The notes below the pieces were generated by a model. That model saw only the letters and a program-made list of their open reading frames with translations. It did no database searches and was not told where the DNA came from. Both the position numbers and the translations under genes were made by a program. From DASZQY01 sp963843565 (GTDB lineage Bacteria > Pseudomonadota > Alphaproteobacteria > Rhizobiales > Kaistiaceae): a DNA stretch of 64,000 nucleotides. The DNA lies in NCBI GenBank assembly GCA_963843565.1, contig CAWJKY010000003.1:1488001-1552000 (forward strand). The letters run 5' to 3'. Position 1 is the first letter of the stretch. The number at the start of each line of letters is the position of its first letter. Of the stretch, positions 8,428 through 15,856 are shown one piece after another.

Positions 8428-9329
8428 GCTTCGAATGGATGCAGCTCGTCTATGCCGCCCTGACGCTGTTCATCGTCATCGTCTACGCGCTGGCGATGAC
8501 GGCGGTGGTGCGCAAGATCGCGGCGCGGGCGAGCGGCCGCTACGGCATCCCGGTCTGGCAGAACTACATCGACCTCCTCAAGAACATCGCGCTGAGGTCG
8601 AAGATTTCCCATGGCGTGATGTTCTACCTCGCCCCGGTCTTCCGGCTGACCGGCGGCGTCGGTCTCCTGCTGTTCGTGCCGACCATCTACGGCTCGGCCT
8701 GGAACCAGAACTTCTCCTATTCCGGCGACCTGATCCTGGCGCTCTATTTCGTGTTCTTCGGCACCCTGGGCATGGCGCTCGGCGCGGCGGAATCCGGCCA
8801 TCCCTATTCGGCGATCGGCGTTTCGCGCGGCCTCTCCCAGGTGACCATGGCGGAGCTGCCGCTGGCCCTCGCCGTCTACGCCATGTCGCTGCAATACGGC
8901 ACCCTCGACATCACCAAGATCGTCGCCGAGCAGCAGGGCTCGATCTTCAACTGGACTCTGTTCACCGACCCACTGGCGACCTTCGCCGCCATGTTCGCCT
9001 TCGTCGGCACCATGATGCGCTCGCCCTTCGACGTGGTGATCGCGCCGCAGGAGATTCCGATCGGCCCGCCGACCGAGTACCACTCCTCCTATCTGGCGTT
9101 GATGCAGACCAACCGGTCGCTGTTCCCGGTCGCCAAGACCGTCGTCTACATGAACCTGTTCTTCGGCGGCGCGACCAACTGGGGCGAGTTCGCGATCAAG
9201 GTGTTCGCCCTCTACATGATCGCGGCGATCATCGGGGTCGTCCACCCGCGTTTCCGCGTCGAGCAGTCCATCCGCTTCTTCCTCAAATGGGGGCTGCCGG
9301 TTGGCGTCCTCGCCATTCTCATGGTGTGA
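8424..9329 (+). CDS. NuoH/MbhM-like membrane anchor subunit
   Basis: 301 residues, about eight helices, of the complex I subunit 1 family that links the membrane arm to the peripheral redox arm. Seen are GIPVWQNYIDLLKN (about 37-50), MALGAAESGHPYSAIGVSRG (about 112-131, like the NuoH segment before the quinone cavity), MMRSPFDVVIAPQEIPIGPPTEYHSSYLAL (about 193-222, the conserved E-rich loop facing the cofactor site) and NLFFGG. ATG 8424 overlaps the preceding stop (ATGA). Its position before the NuoB-like gene matches MbhM/MbsM in the archaeal mbs order. Confidence 0.9.
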   Translation: MSFEWMQLVYAALTLFIVIVYALAMTAVVRKIAARASGRYGIPVWQNYIDLLKNIALRSKISHGVMFYLAPVFRLTGGVGLLLFVPTIYGSAWNQNFSYSGDLILALYFVFFGTLGMALGAAESGHPYSAIGVSRGLSQVTMAELPLALAVYAMSLQYGTLDITKIVAEQQGSIFNWTLFTDPLATFAAMFAFVGTMMRSPFDVVIAPQEIPIGPPTEYHSSYLALMQTNRSLFPVAKTVVYMNLFFGGATNWGEFAIKVFALYMIAAIIGVVHPRFRVEQSIRFFLKWGLPVGVLAILMV

Positions 9330-9333
9330 CCCG

Positions 9334-10026
9334 ATGAAACACGTCGATCCCAAGTTCCTGAAGAACGTCGACAAGGAATTCCCCCTGCGCGAGGAGATGC
9401 GCCCGCGCAAGGTCGAGACGCCGGACGGCCAGGTGATCGAGATCGATCCCCTCAAGGACTACTACTGCGAGGCGGCGCCCAAGGTTCACCCCAAGGCCTA
9501 TTTCAAGATTGTCGAGGACTTCTACAACTGGGCGCGGGCCAACAGCCTGTGGATCCTGGGCTTCGGCACCGGCTGTGGCGCCATCGAGATGCGACCGCTG
9601 ATGACGCCGCGCTTCGATGCCTACCGCTATGGCATCCAGTGGCGGCCGACACCGCGCCAGGCGAACCTCCTGATGATCTCCGGCTATCTGTCGGTGAAGA
9701 CGCTGAAGCGCGCCATCCGCTCCTACGAGCAGATGCAGCAGCCCAAGTACGTCGTCGGTCTCGGTTCCTGCACCATCAACGGCGGCATGTACTGGGACAG
9801 CTACAACACCATCAAGCGGCTCGACGACTACCTGCCGGTCGACCTCTACATCGCCGGCTGCATGCCGCGGCCCGAATCGCTCCTCGCCGGCTTCATGGAG
9901 CTCAAGAAGCTCATCCGCGCCGGCAAGGCCGAAGGCGCCAACCTCTATGCCGAGAATTTCGCCCAGTACAAGGCCAACCAGAAGGCCGTGATCAAGGACT
10001 GGGACATGCCGGACTACAGCTGGTGA
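9334..10026 (+). CDS. NuoB/MbhJ-like iron-sulfur subunit with only three cluster cysteines
   Basis: 230 residues of the complex I 20-kDa family, which carries the cluster nearest the membrane cofactor site (N2 in complex I). NuoB proteins have tandem cysteines (SCCYVEM in E. coli) plus two more. Here the first motif reads GTGCGAIEM, so only C81 remains of the pair; C146 (GLGSCTINGG) and C176 (YIAGCMPRPE) are conserved. C45 lies in the N-terminal extension and is not an obvious ligand. Three ligands leave one iron exposed. From memory, archaeal MBS has such a site-differentiated cluster, proposed to reduce sulfane sulfur. The conserved PRQANLL and GGMYW segments confirm the family. It starts 4 bases after the NuoH-like stop. 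Confidence 0.9.
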   Translation: MKHVDPKFLKNVDKEFPLREEMRPRKVETPDGQVIEIDPLKDYYCEAAPKVHPKAYFKIVEDFYNWARANSLWILGFGTGCGAIEMRPLMTPRFDAYRYGIQWRPTPRQANLLMISGYLSVKTLKRAIRSYEQMQQPKYVVGLGSCTINGGMYWDSYNTIKRLDDYLPVDLYIAGCMPRPESLLAGFMELKKLIRAGKAEGANLYAENFAQYKANQKAVIKDWDMPDYSW

Positions 10027-10031
10027 TCGAG

Positions 10032-10577
10032 ATGCAAGCCCTCATCGAACAACTCCAGAAGCGCTATCGCATCGAGATGCCGGAGTTCCGGCGCGCCAAC
10101 CTCGCCTTCGTGACGGTTCTCCGCGAGGAGCTGCGCGCCATCCTGACGGAGCTCCGCGACGTCGAGGGCTTCACCCATCTCGTCCTGCTGACCGCGGTCG
10201 ACTGGATCGAGGACGGCAAGTTCCAGCTTACCTACATGCTCAACAACCGCACCGCCGACCGGACGCTGGCGCTGCGCGTCATGCTCGAGCGCCGCAAGGC
10301 GACCGCCGACACCATCCACGACCTGTGGCCGACTGCCGAGACCTATCAGCGCGAGTTGCGGGAGATGTTCGGGATCGATTTTCCCGGCTCGCCGCGCGTC
10401 AACGACGAATTCATCCTGGAAGGCTGGACCGACCTGCCGCCCTACCGGCGCGACTTCGATACGCTGGCCTATTCGCTGCAGACCTATCGCGAGCGCCCCG
10501 GCCGCGCGACCAACGATCCGCGCGCCCACATGAAGGCGCATCTCTATCCGGACGTCCGCCCGGCAGGAGCGAAGTAA
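10032..10577 (+). CDS. NuoC/MbhK-like subunit
   Basis: 181 residues of the complex I 30-kDa family, a structural part of the peripheral arm that binds the NuoD-like subunit. Seen are FTHLVLLTAVDWIEDGKFQLTYML (about 43-66) and the family signature YQRELREMFGIDFPGSP (about 103-119), followed by EGWTDLPPYRRDF. ATG 10032 is chosen; a GTG at 10023 in the same frame would overlap the previous stop (GTGA) and add three residues. Ribosome-site strength does not decide between them. It is followed after one base by the NuoD-like gene. Confidence 0.9.
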   Translation: MQALIEQLQKRYRIEMPEFRRANLAFVTVLREELRAILTELRDVEGFTHLVLLTAVDWIEDGKFQLTYMLNNRTADRTLALRVMLERRKATADTIHDLWPTAETYQRELREMFGIDFPGSPRVNDEFILEGWTDLPPYRRDFDTLAYSLQTYRERPGRATNDPRAHMKAHLYPDVRPAGAK

Positions 10578-10578
10578 C

Positions 10579-11757
10579 ATGCTCAACCTCCAGACCGACC
10601 GCTCCCAGTATCCGACCGTCGGCCCCGACGGGAAGCTCGAGATCGACCTCGAGACTGGCAAGTATCTGAAGCTCTGGCAGGGACCCCAGCACCCCGGCAT
10701 CACCGGCAACATGTCCGTGGAGCTGACCGTGTGCGGCGACGAGGTGGTCGAGGGCAGGACTCACGTCGGCTACCTCCACCGCGGTTTCGAGAAGCTGATG
10801 GAGCGGCGCTCCTTCATCCAGGTCTTCCCGATCGTGTGCCGGGTGTGCGTGCCGGAGCCCGACTTCAACGAATACTGCTACGCGGCCGCGGTCGAGGAAC
10901 TCGCCGGCATCGAGGTGCCGGAGATGGCCAAGTGGATCCGCACGCTGATCCTCGAGATGGGCCGCTTCAACTCCTACATGATGTCGATCGGCGGCCAGGC
11001 CGGCTCGCTCGGCCTCGGCATCGTCGGGCAGTGGACCTACTACCTGCGCGACATCATGCTCGACCGCTTCGAGGAGCTGTCGGGGGCCCGCATCTATCAC
11101 ATGTTCATCCTGCCCGGTGGGGTGCGCGGCCACCTTCCCGAGGGCTTCGCCGGCCGCATGGAAGAAGTGCTGGCGACGGCCGAGCGCTATCTCGACGACA
11201 TCGAGAAGGTCATGTTCCGCAACGTGGTCTTCCGGCGGCGCACCAAAGGCGTCGGCTACATCGATCCGAAGCTGTTCGAGCCCTACGGCGTCACCGGCCC
11301 CAATGCGCGCGCCGGCGGCGTCGCCAAGGACGTGCGCAAGGACAGCCCGTATCTCGTCTACGACCGGCTCGACTTCGAGGTGCAGACCGGCACCGACAGC
11401 GACATCTACACCCGCGCCGATGTCCGGTTCCGCGACACCAAGGAGACCATCAAGCTGATCCGCCAGATCCTCAGGGACATGCCCCGGACCGGCGACGTCA
11501 TGGCCCGGATTCCGAACGTGCTGCACTGGAAGATTCCGCGCGGCGAGACCTACATCAGGGGCGAGAGCTCGCGCGGCGAATACGGCTACTACCTGGTCAC
11601 CGACGGCAGCGGCTATCCCCGCCGGGTCAATGTGCGCGGCCCCTCCTATACCCACGCGATGGCGCTGCTCGAGCACCTGATCCCCGGGACCAACATCTCC
11701 GACGTGGCCGCACTGATGGTGTCGCTGCACACCTACCCGCCGGAAATCGAGAGGTAA
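10579..11757 (+). CDS. NuoD/MbhL-like large subunit without a complete [NiFe] site
   Basis: 392 residues of the complex I 49-kDa/[NiFe]-hydrogenase large-subunit family. GPQHPGITG (H38) matches the loop that lines the substrate cavity. The N-terminal hydrogenase-type CxxC is present as C87-R-V-C90 (FPIVCRVCVPEP), but the second CxxC near the C terminus (DPCxxC in hydrogenases) is absent; the protein ends SDVAALMVSLHTYPPEIER. A Ni-Fe centre is therefore not supported, so the protein is not a hydrogenase. Nor does it have the quinone-site DYLG of NuoD at the CxxC position. This intermediate state resembles what I recall for MbsL/MbxL of archaeal sulfane reductase. Central segments LEMGRFNSYM and PGGVRGHLPEGF fit the family. 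Confidence 0.9.
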   Translation: MLNLQTDRSQYPTVGPDGKLEIDLETGKYLKLWQGPQHPGITGNMSVELTVCGDEVVEGRTHVGYLHRGFEKLMERRSFIQVFPIVCRVCVPEPDFNEYCYAAAVEELAGIEVPEMAKWIRTLILEMGRFNSYMMSIGGQAGSLGLGIVGQWTYYLRDIMLDRFEELSGARIYHMFILPGGVRGHLPEGFAGRMEEVLATAERYLDDIEKVMFRNVVFRRRTKGVGYIDPKLFEPYGVTGPNARAGGVAKDVRKDSPYLVYDRLDFEVQTGTDSDIYTRADVRFRDTKETIKLIRQILRDMPRTGDVMARIPNVLHWKIPRGETYIRGESSRGEYGYYLVTDGSGYPRRVNVRGPSYTHAMALLEHLIPGTNISDVAALMVSLHTYPPEIER

Positions 11758-11763
11758 CGCGTC

Positions 11764-13554
11764 ATGTCCCTCCGCGACGTGCTCTCCCCCTACACCGCGT
11801 GGAAACACGCCTTCGAAGCGCCGGTGACCATCAAGGACCCGCTGTCGCGCGAGGCCGCCGACCGCTATCGCGGCTTCCACCAGAACGATCTCGCCAAGTG
11901 CATCGGTTGCGGCTCGTGCGAGGAAATCTGCCAGAACGCGGCGATCGACATGGTGCCGGTTTCCGATCCGCAGCACGGCGACTCGGGCCTCAGGCCGATG
12001 ATCGACTACGGGCGCTGCTGCTGGTGCGCGCTGTGCGTCGACGTATGCATGACCGGCTCGCTCACCATGTCGAACGCCTACACATGGATAGACACCGACC
12101 CGGACGCCTTCCGCTTCATCCCCGGCGTCGACAAGAAGCCGTGGGACGACGAGGAAAAGGGTTACGACCGCGAGGACGTGCGCCGGCTTTCGGGCATCGA
12201 GCGCGCGCCGATGGGAACGCTCGAACCGGAAGCGCGGGCCGACAACTTCGAGGAGATCGTCGCCGGCTTCACCCAGGCCGAAGCCTTCGTCGAGGCCGAC
12301 CGCTGCGTCCAGTGCGGCCTGTGCGTCGCCACCTGCCCGGCCCACATGTCGATTCCCGACTACATCGAGAAGGTGCGCGAGGGCGATTTCGAGGGTGGCC
12401 TGCAGCTTCTCTACGAGACCAACCCGTTCAGTCAGGTGTGCGGGCGCATCTGCACCCACAAGTGCGAGACCTCCTGCGCCGCCGTGCACGAAGGCGACGC
12501 CATCGCCATCCGCTGGCTGAAGCGCGCCATCACCGACAACGTGCCGCGCGAGCGCTATTTCGACCTCATCAAGAAGCCGGACGTGGAAGACACCGGCCGC
12601 AGCGTGGCGATCGTCGGCTCGGGACCGGGCGGGCTCACCGCCGCCTTCGACCTCGCCCGTCAGGGCCACAAGGTCGTCGTTTTCGAGGCGCTGCCCAAGC
12701 CCGGCGGCATGATGCGCTACGGCATCCCCGAATACCGCATGCCCTACGACGTGCTCGACCACGAGATTTCGGTGATCGAATCCATGGGCGTCGAGATCCG
12801 CTGCAACATGCGGGTCGGCCGCGAGATCAGCCTCGACCAGCTGCACAAGGCCTATGACGCGGTGGTGCTGACCATCGGATTGCATCAGGGCCGCTCGACC
12901 CGTGTGCCGGGCAGCGAAAGGGCGGGAGCGGCGATCGAGCTCCTGCGCCGCATCACCCTCGGCGAGGAAGTCCCGGTGCCGGCGGAAATCGCGGTGATCG
13001 GCGGCGGCAACGTCGCCATGGACATCGCCCGCTCCCTCGCCCGCCTGCAGAAGAAGAAATACGGCGAGGTCGGCATGACGGTGACGGCGCTCGAAGACTT
13101 CGATCACTTCCTCGCCGACCGTGAAGAGGTCGAGGAAGCCCGGGAGGAAGGTTGCGTGATCCTCGACGCGCGGGGCCCGCAGGAGATCATCCTTCAGGAC
13201 GGCGAAGTTGCCGGCCTCAGAACCTGGAAGTGCAAGGCGATCTTCGACGATCAGGGTCGCTTCGCGCCGAAGTACGACGAAACCGAGGAGCGCGTGCATC
13301 CCGCCCAGATGGTCGTCGAGGCGATCGGCCAGGCCGCCGATATCTCGCTGCTTGGCGAAGCGCTGACCGAGAAGCTGGAATGGAACCGCGGGCGCATCAG
13401 GATCGACGCGGACGGCCGCACCTCCGAGCCCTGGCTGTGGGCGGCGGGCGACGTGGTCTCCGGACCTGACGTCATCCACGCGGTGGCCGATGGCCACCGT
13501 GTCGCGAATTCCGTGAACGCCACGCTCGCCGCAACGAGGGAGACGCTGCAATGA
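11764..13554 (+). CDS. NuoI-like ferredoxin fused to NfnB/GltD-like flavin NAD(P)H oxidoreductase
   Basis: 596 residues. Residues 1-110 are a two-cluster ferredoxin domain like NuoI/MbhN (C46, C49, C52, C56 and C85, C88, C91, C95). Residues about 160-260 hold further cysteine sets, C181/184/187/191 and C226/230/234/238 (VCGRICTHKCETSC), as in the N-terminal cluster domain of glutamate synthase small subunit and NfnB. Residues 280-590 are a two-dinucleotide flavoprotein: FAD loop GSGPGGLTAAFDLARQG (285-301), nucleotide loop IGGGNVAMDIARSLARL, and terminal FAD motif WAAGDVVSGPDV. The arginines usual for NADPH after the second loop (YRR in GltD) are replaced by ALED, hinting at NADH; this is inference. 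The fusion joins an NAD(P)H-reacting flavin directly to the membrane complex, unlike archaeal MBH/MBS, which use free ferredoxin. It starts 6 bases after the NuoD-like gene. Confidence 0.88.
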   Translation: MSLRDVLSPYTAWKHAFEAPVTIKDPLSREAADRYRGFHQNDLAKCIGCGSCEEICQNAAIDMVPVSDPQHGDSGLRPMIDYGRCCWCALCVDVCMTGSLTMSNAYTWIDTDPDAFRFIPGVDKKPWDDEEKGYDREDVRRLSGIERAPMGTLEPEARADNFEEIVAGFTQAEAFVEADRCVQCGLCVATCPAHMSIPDYIEKVREGDFEGGLQLLYETNPFSQVCGRICTHKCETSCAAVHEGDAIAIRWLKRAITDNVPRERYFDLIKKPDVEDTGRSVAIVGSGPGGLTAAFDLARQGHKVVVFEALPKPGGMMRYGIPEYRMPYDVLDHEISVIESMGVEIRCNMRVGREISLDQLHKAYDAVVLTIGLHQGRSTRVPGSERAGAAIELLRRITLGEEVPVPAEIAVIGGGNVAMDIARSLARLQKKKYGEVGMTVTALEDFDHFLADREEVEEAREEGCVILDARGPQEIILQDGEVAGLRTWKCKAIFDDQGRFAPKYDETEERVHPAQMVVEAIGQAADISLLGEALTEKLEWNRGRIRIDADGRTSEPWLWAAGDVVSGPDVIHAVADGHRVANSVNATLAATRETLQ

Positions 13555-14048
13555 CTGGCGAAGTGAAGAAGCACAGGCTGTCCGGCGTGACCACCATCCG
13601 GGAGATCATGGAGACCGCCACGCATTTCGAGGTGGTGGCGCGCGATTTCTACAAGGCGCTGATTCCGAAGGTGTCGAAGAATTTGCGCTGGCTCGCCGAG
13701 GAACTGGCGGAGGAGGAACAGGGCCACGTCGACCTGTTCTCGAAGCTCGCGGCGGACGCCGACGCCATGGGGCATATGGAGGACAAGATCGCGAGGCCGG
13801 TGGCGGACGGGAAGTTTTCCGACTGCATCCACACGCCCGACCTCGGCGAAAACCCCGACGACCAGACGGTGCTGCAATACGCGCTCTATCGCGAGACCGC
13901 AGCGATGGAGGAATACACCGAACTGGCCCGCACCGCGCCCGAAGGGGCGCTCAAGACCGCTTTCGTCTTCCTCGCCAACGAGGAAGCCCAGCACAAGGAA
14001 GAGCTTGAGAAGCTCTACTACGAGGTGGTGCACTCCGGCGGCGTGTGA
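13551..14048 (+). CDS. Ferritin-like diiron protein, last gene of the MBS-like operon
   Basis: 165-residue, all-helical, rubrerythrin-like (COG1633-type) protein without a rubredoxin domain. Candidate iron ligands form the usual pattern: E27 in helix 1 (ATHFEVVARDFY), E56-x-x-H59 in helix 2 (AEEEQGHVDLF), E115 or E120 in helix 3 (YRETAAMEEYTEL) and E145-x-x-H148 in helix 4 (LANEEAQHKEEL). Family members reduce peroxide or handle iron or oxygen; the substrate here is unknown. The 4-base overlap with the flavoprotein gene makes it part of the operon and suggests that it takes electrons from, or protects, the complex. Confidence 0.85.
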   Translation: MTGEVKKHRLSGVTTIREIMETATHFEVVARDFYKALIPKVSKNLRWLAEELAEEEQGHVDLFSKLAADADAMGHMEDKIARPVADGKFSDCIHTPDLGENPDDQTVLQYALYRETAAMEEYTELARTAPEGALKTAFVFLANEEAQHKEELEKLYYEVVHSGGV

Positions 14049-14077
14049 GGGTCGCTGCGTGAACGCCCTGAGATCGA

Positions 14078-14713
14078 CTACACCGGCCGCTTGAACGCCT
14101 TGCGCTCCCGCTCGACCGCCTTGCGGCAGTGGCAGCCTTCGATGTGGTCGTCGACCATGCCGACCGCCTGCATGAAGGCATAGACCGTCGTCGGGCCGAC
14201 GAACGACCAGCCGCGTTTCTTCAGATCCTTCGACAGCGCCACCGATTCCGGCGCCGTGGTCTGCGCGCGGATCGTCGCCCAGTCGGCGCTCCTCGGCCGC
14301 GATTTCGGATCGGGCTCGAAGCGCCACAGGTACGCCGCCAGCGAACCGAACTCGGCGACCAGCTCCCTCGCCCGCCCGGCGTTGTTGATGGTCGATTCGA
14401 TCTTGCCGCGGTGGCGCACGATCCCCTCATCCTTCAGGAGCCGCGCCACGTCGCGGGCGCCGAACTTCGCGACCCTGTCGAAGTCGAAGTTGGCGAACGC
14501 CTTGCGGAAGTTCTCCCGCTTCCTGAGGATGGTCAGCCACGAGAGGCCCGACTGGAAGCCTTCGAGGCAGAGCTTCTCGAAAAGGCGGAAGTCGTCGGCG
14601 ACCGGCCGCCCCCACTCTTCGTCGTGATAGGGCACGTAGTCGGGCGTCGAGCCGCCCCACAGGCAGCGCCGCTTGCCGTCCTCGCCAGTGACCAGTCCGT
14701 CGCTCGCGTTCAT
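14078..14713 (-). CDS. tag: DNA-3-methyladenine glycosylase I
   Basis: Removes 3-methyladenine from alkylated DNA (base excision repair). 211 residues from the ATG at 14713, chosen because GGAGA precedes it; a further in-frame ATG at 14743 has no ribosome site. The zinc-snap residues are visible: Cys in RCLWGG, His in YHDEEWGRP, and His/Cys in DHIEGCHCR. The helix-hairpin-helix core contains FEKLCLEGFQSGLSWLTILRKRE, and SFVGPTTVYAFMQAVGMVDDH precedes the C-terminal ligands. It converges with the end of the MBS-like operon. Confidence 0.95.
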   Translation of the reverse strand: MNASDGLVTGEDGKRRCLWGGSTPDYVPYHDEEWGRPVADDFRLFEKLCLEGFQSGLSWLTILRKRENFRKAFANFDFDRVAKFGARDVARLLKDEGIVRHRGKIESTINNAGRARELVAEFGSLAAYLWRFEPDPKSRPRSADWATIRAQTTAPESVALSKDLKKRGWSFVGPTTVYAFMQAVGMVDDHIEGCHCRKAVERERKAFKRPV

Positions 14714-14914
14714 CGCCTGTCTCCGTAACCCTTTGTTATCCATAAGCCGAATCGAGTCACTTCCGATTCACCATTCGGTTGGAATCGCCGGCCTAGGGTC
14801 GCACCTGGAACGGCTGAAACGAAAAACCGCGTACCAACGGCGTCAGCATGGGCCTGTTCCAATTAGCCCCGCGGCACGCGCCGCATGTCGACGCTCTTGT
14901 ATCGAGTACGCCGA

Positions 14915-15622
14915 ATGAAACGAATCGCTTTCGCCGCCACCGCCGCCGTCTTCCTTGCCGCTACCGCCGCGTCCGCCGGCGAGGTGCCCAAGGCCGGGCT
15001 CGACGACCCGTGGCTCGTGCAGATCATGCCGGGCAAGCTGTTGCCGCGCGGCATGAGACCGACCGCCTCGCGCCCGGCAGCCTTCGTCGTGCCGCCGCCG
15101 GCCGCCACCCGTTCGAGCGCCACGCCGCCGCCGACCCTCATCAAGATCCCCGGCGACCGGCCCGACAACTATCCCCTCGCCCGCGAGTGGCAGCCGCAGA
15201 TCGTCGCCTACAAGACCGACGAGAAGCCCGGCACCATCGTCATCGATACGCCGGCGCGCCACCTCTATCTGGTGCTCGACGGCGGCAAGGCGCTGCGCTA
15301 CGGCGTCGGCGTTGCCCGGCCGGGCTTCGAGTGGGCCGGCGTCCACACCATCACGCGCAAGGAAGAGTGGCCCGGCTGGACACCGCCGCCGGAGATGCTC
15401 CAGCGCCAGCCCAAGCTGCCGCACCACATGGACGGCGGCCCCGACAACCCGCTCGGGGCGCGTGCCATGTATCTCGGCTCGACCCTTTACCGCATCCACG
15501 GGTCCAACGAGCCGTGGACCATCGGTCACAACGTTTCGTCCGGCTGCATCCGCATGCGCAACCAGGACGTCGAGGACCTCTACAACCGCGTCGGCGTGGG
15601 CACCAAGGTGGTGGTCATCTGA
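14915..15622 (+). CDS. L,D-transpeptidase (YkuD/ErfK family), first of two
   Basis: Periplasmic enzyme that forms 3-3 cross-links in peptidoglycan or attaches proteins to it. ATG 14915 opens a signal peptide (KRIAFAATAAVFLAATAASA, cleavage near residue 22), then a proline-rich linker to about residue 80 and a YkuD catalytic domain. The active-site segment is YRIHGSNEPWTIGHN with SSGCIRM, giving catalytic His and Cys. An upstream ATG at 14885 would add ten residues in front of the signal peptide. A paralogue follows 234 bases downstream. Confidence 0.92.
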   Translation: MKRIAFAATAAVFLAATAASAGEVPKAGLDDPWLVQIMPGKLLPRGMRPTASRPAAFVVPPPAATRSSATPPPTLIKIPGDRPDNYPLAREWQPQIVAYKTDEKPGTIVIDTPARHLYLVLDGGKALRYGVGVARPGFEWAGVHTITRKEEWPGWTPPPEMLQRQPKLPHHMDGGPDNPLGARAMYLGSTLYRIHGSNEPWTIGHNVSSGCIRMRNQDVEDLYNRVGVGTKVVVI

Positions 15623-15642
15623 GGGGCGTTTTGAGACGGGGG

Positions 15643-15666
15643 CGTGCGGCCGGGGCTGGCCGCACG
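15643..15666. other. Stem-loop between the two L,D-transpeptidase genes
   Basis: Perfect 9-base arms CGTGCGGCC (15643-15651) and GGCCGCACG (15658-15666) with a 6-base loop. It has no following T run, so it is more likely an mRNA end or stability structure than a classical terminator. Confidence 0.5.
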
Positions 15667-15856
15667 TGAGGGACGAGGCCGTCCGTAGCGGCGTACGGGC
15701 GGCCCCGTACCCTCTTTCTTCTTGAGGATTCCCGGGAAAGACCGCGTCACGGACGCGTGACCTGGACCCCGTTGCCGGCAGGTGCCCGGATTCGCTATCG
15801 TCGCGGCAAAACAGGCCGGGCAGACGCCTGGCCGGCAAGACAGGTGGGGCAACAGA

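Noticed and set aside
9334..11757. Group 4 [NiFe] hydrogenase
   Set aside because: The large subunit has no C-terminal CxxC and the small subunit has no CxxC hydrogenase motif, so a Ni-Fe centre cannot be formed; no maturation genes are nearby.
10411..13551. 1046-codon open frame on the minus strand
   Set aside because: Shadow of the NuoD-like and flavoprotein genes. It is His/Asp/Arg-rich as expected for antisense of GC-rich codons, and has no recognisable domain.
2921..13554. Respiratory complex I (nuo) operon
   Set aside because: No NuoA, E, F, G, J or N; MnhE/F/G and MbhD/E proteins are present instead; the NuoB-like protein lacks the tandem cysteines.
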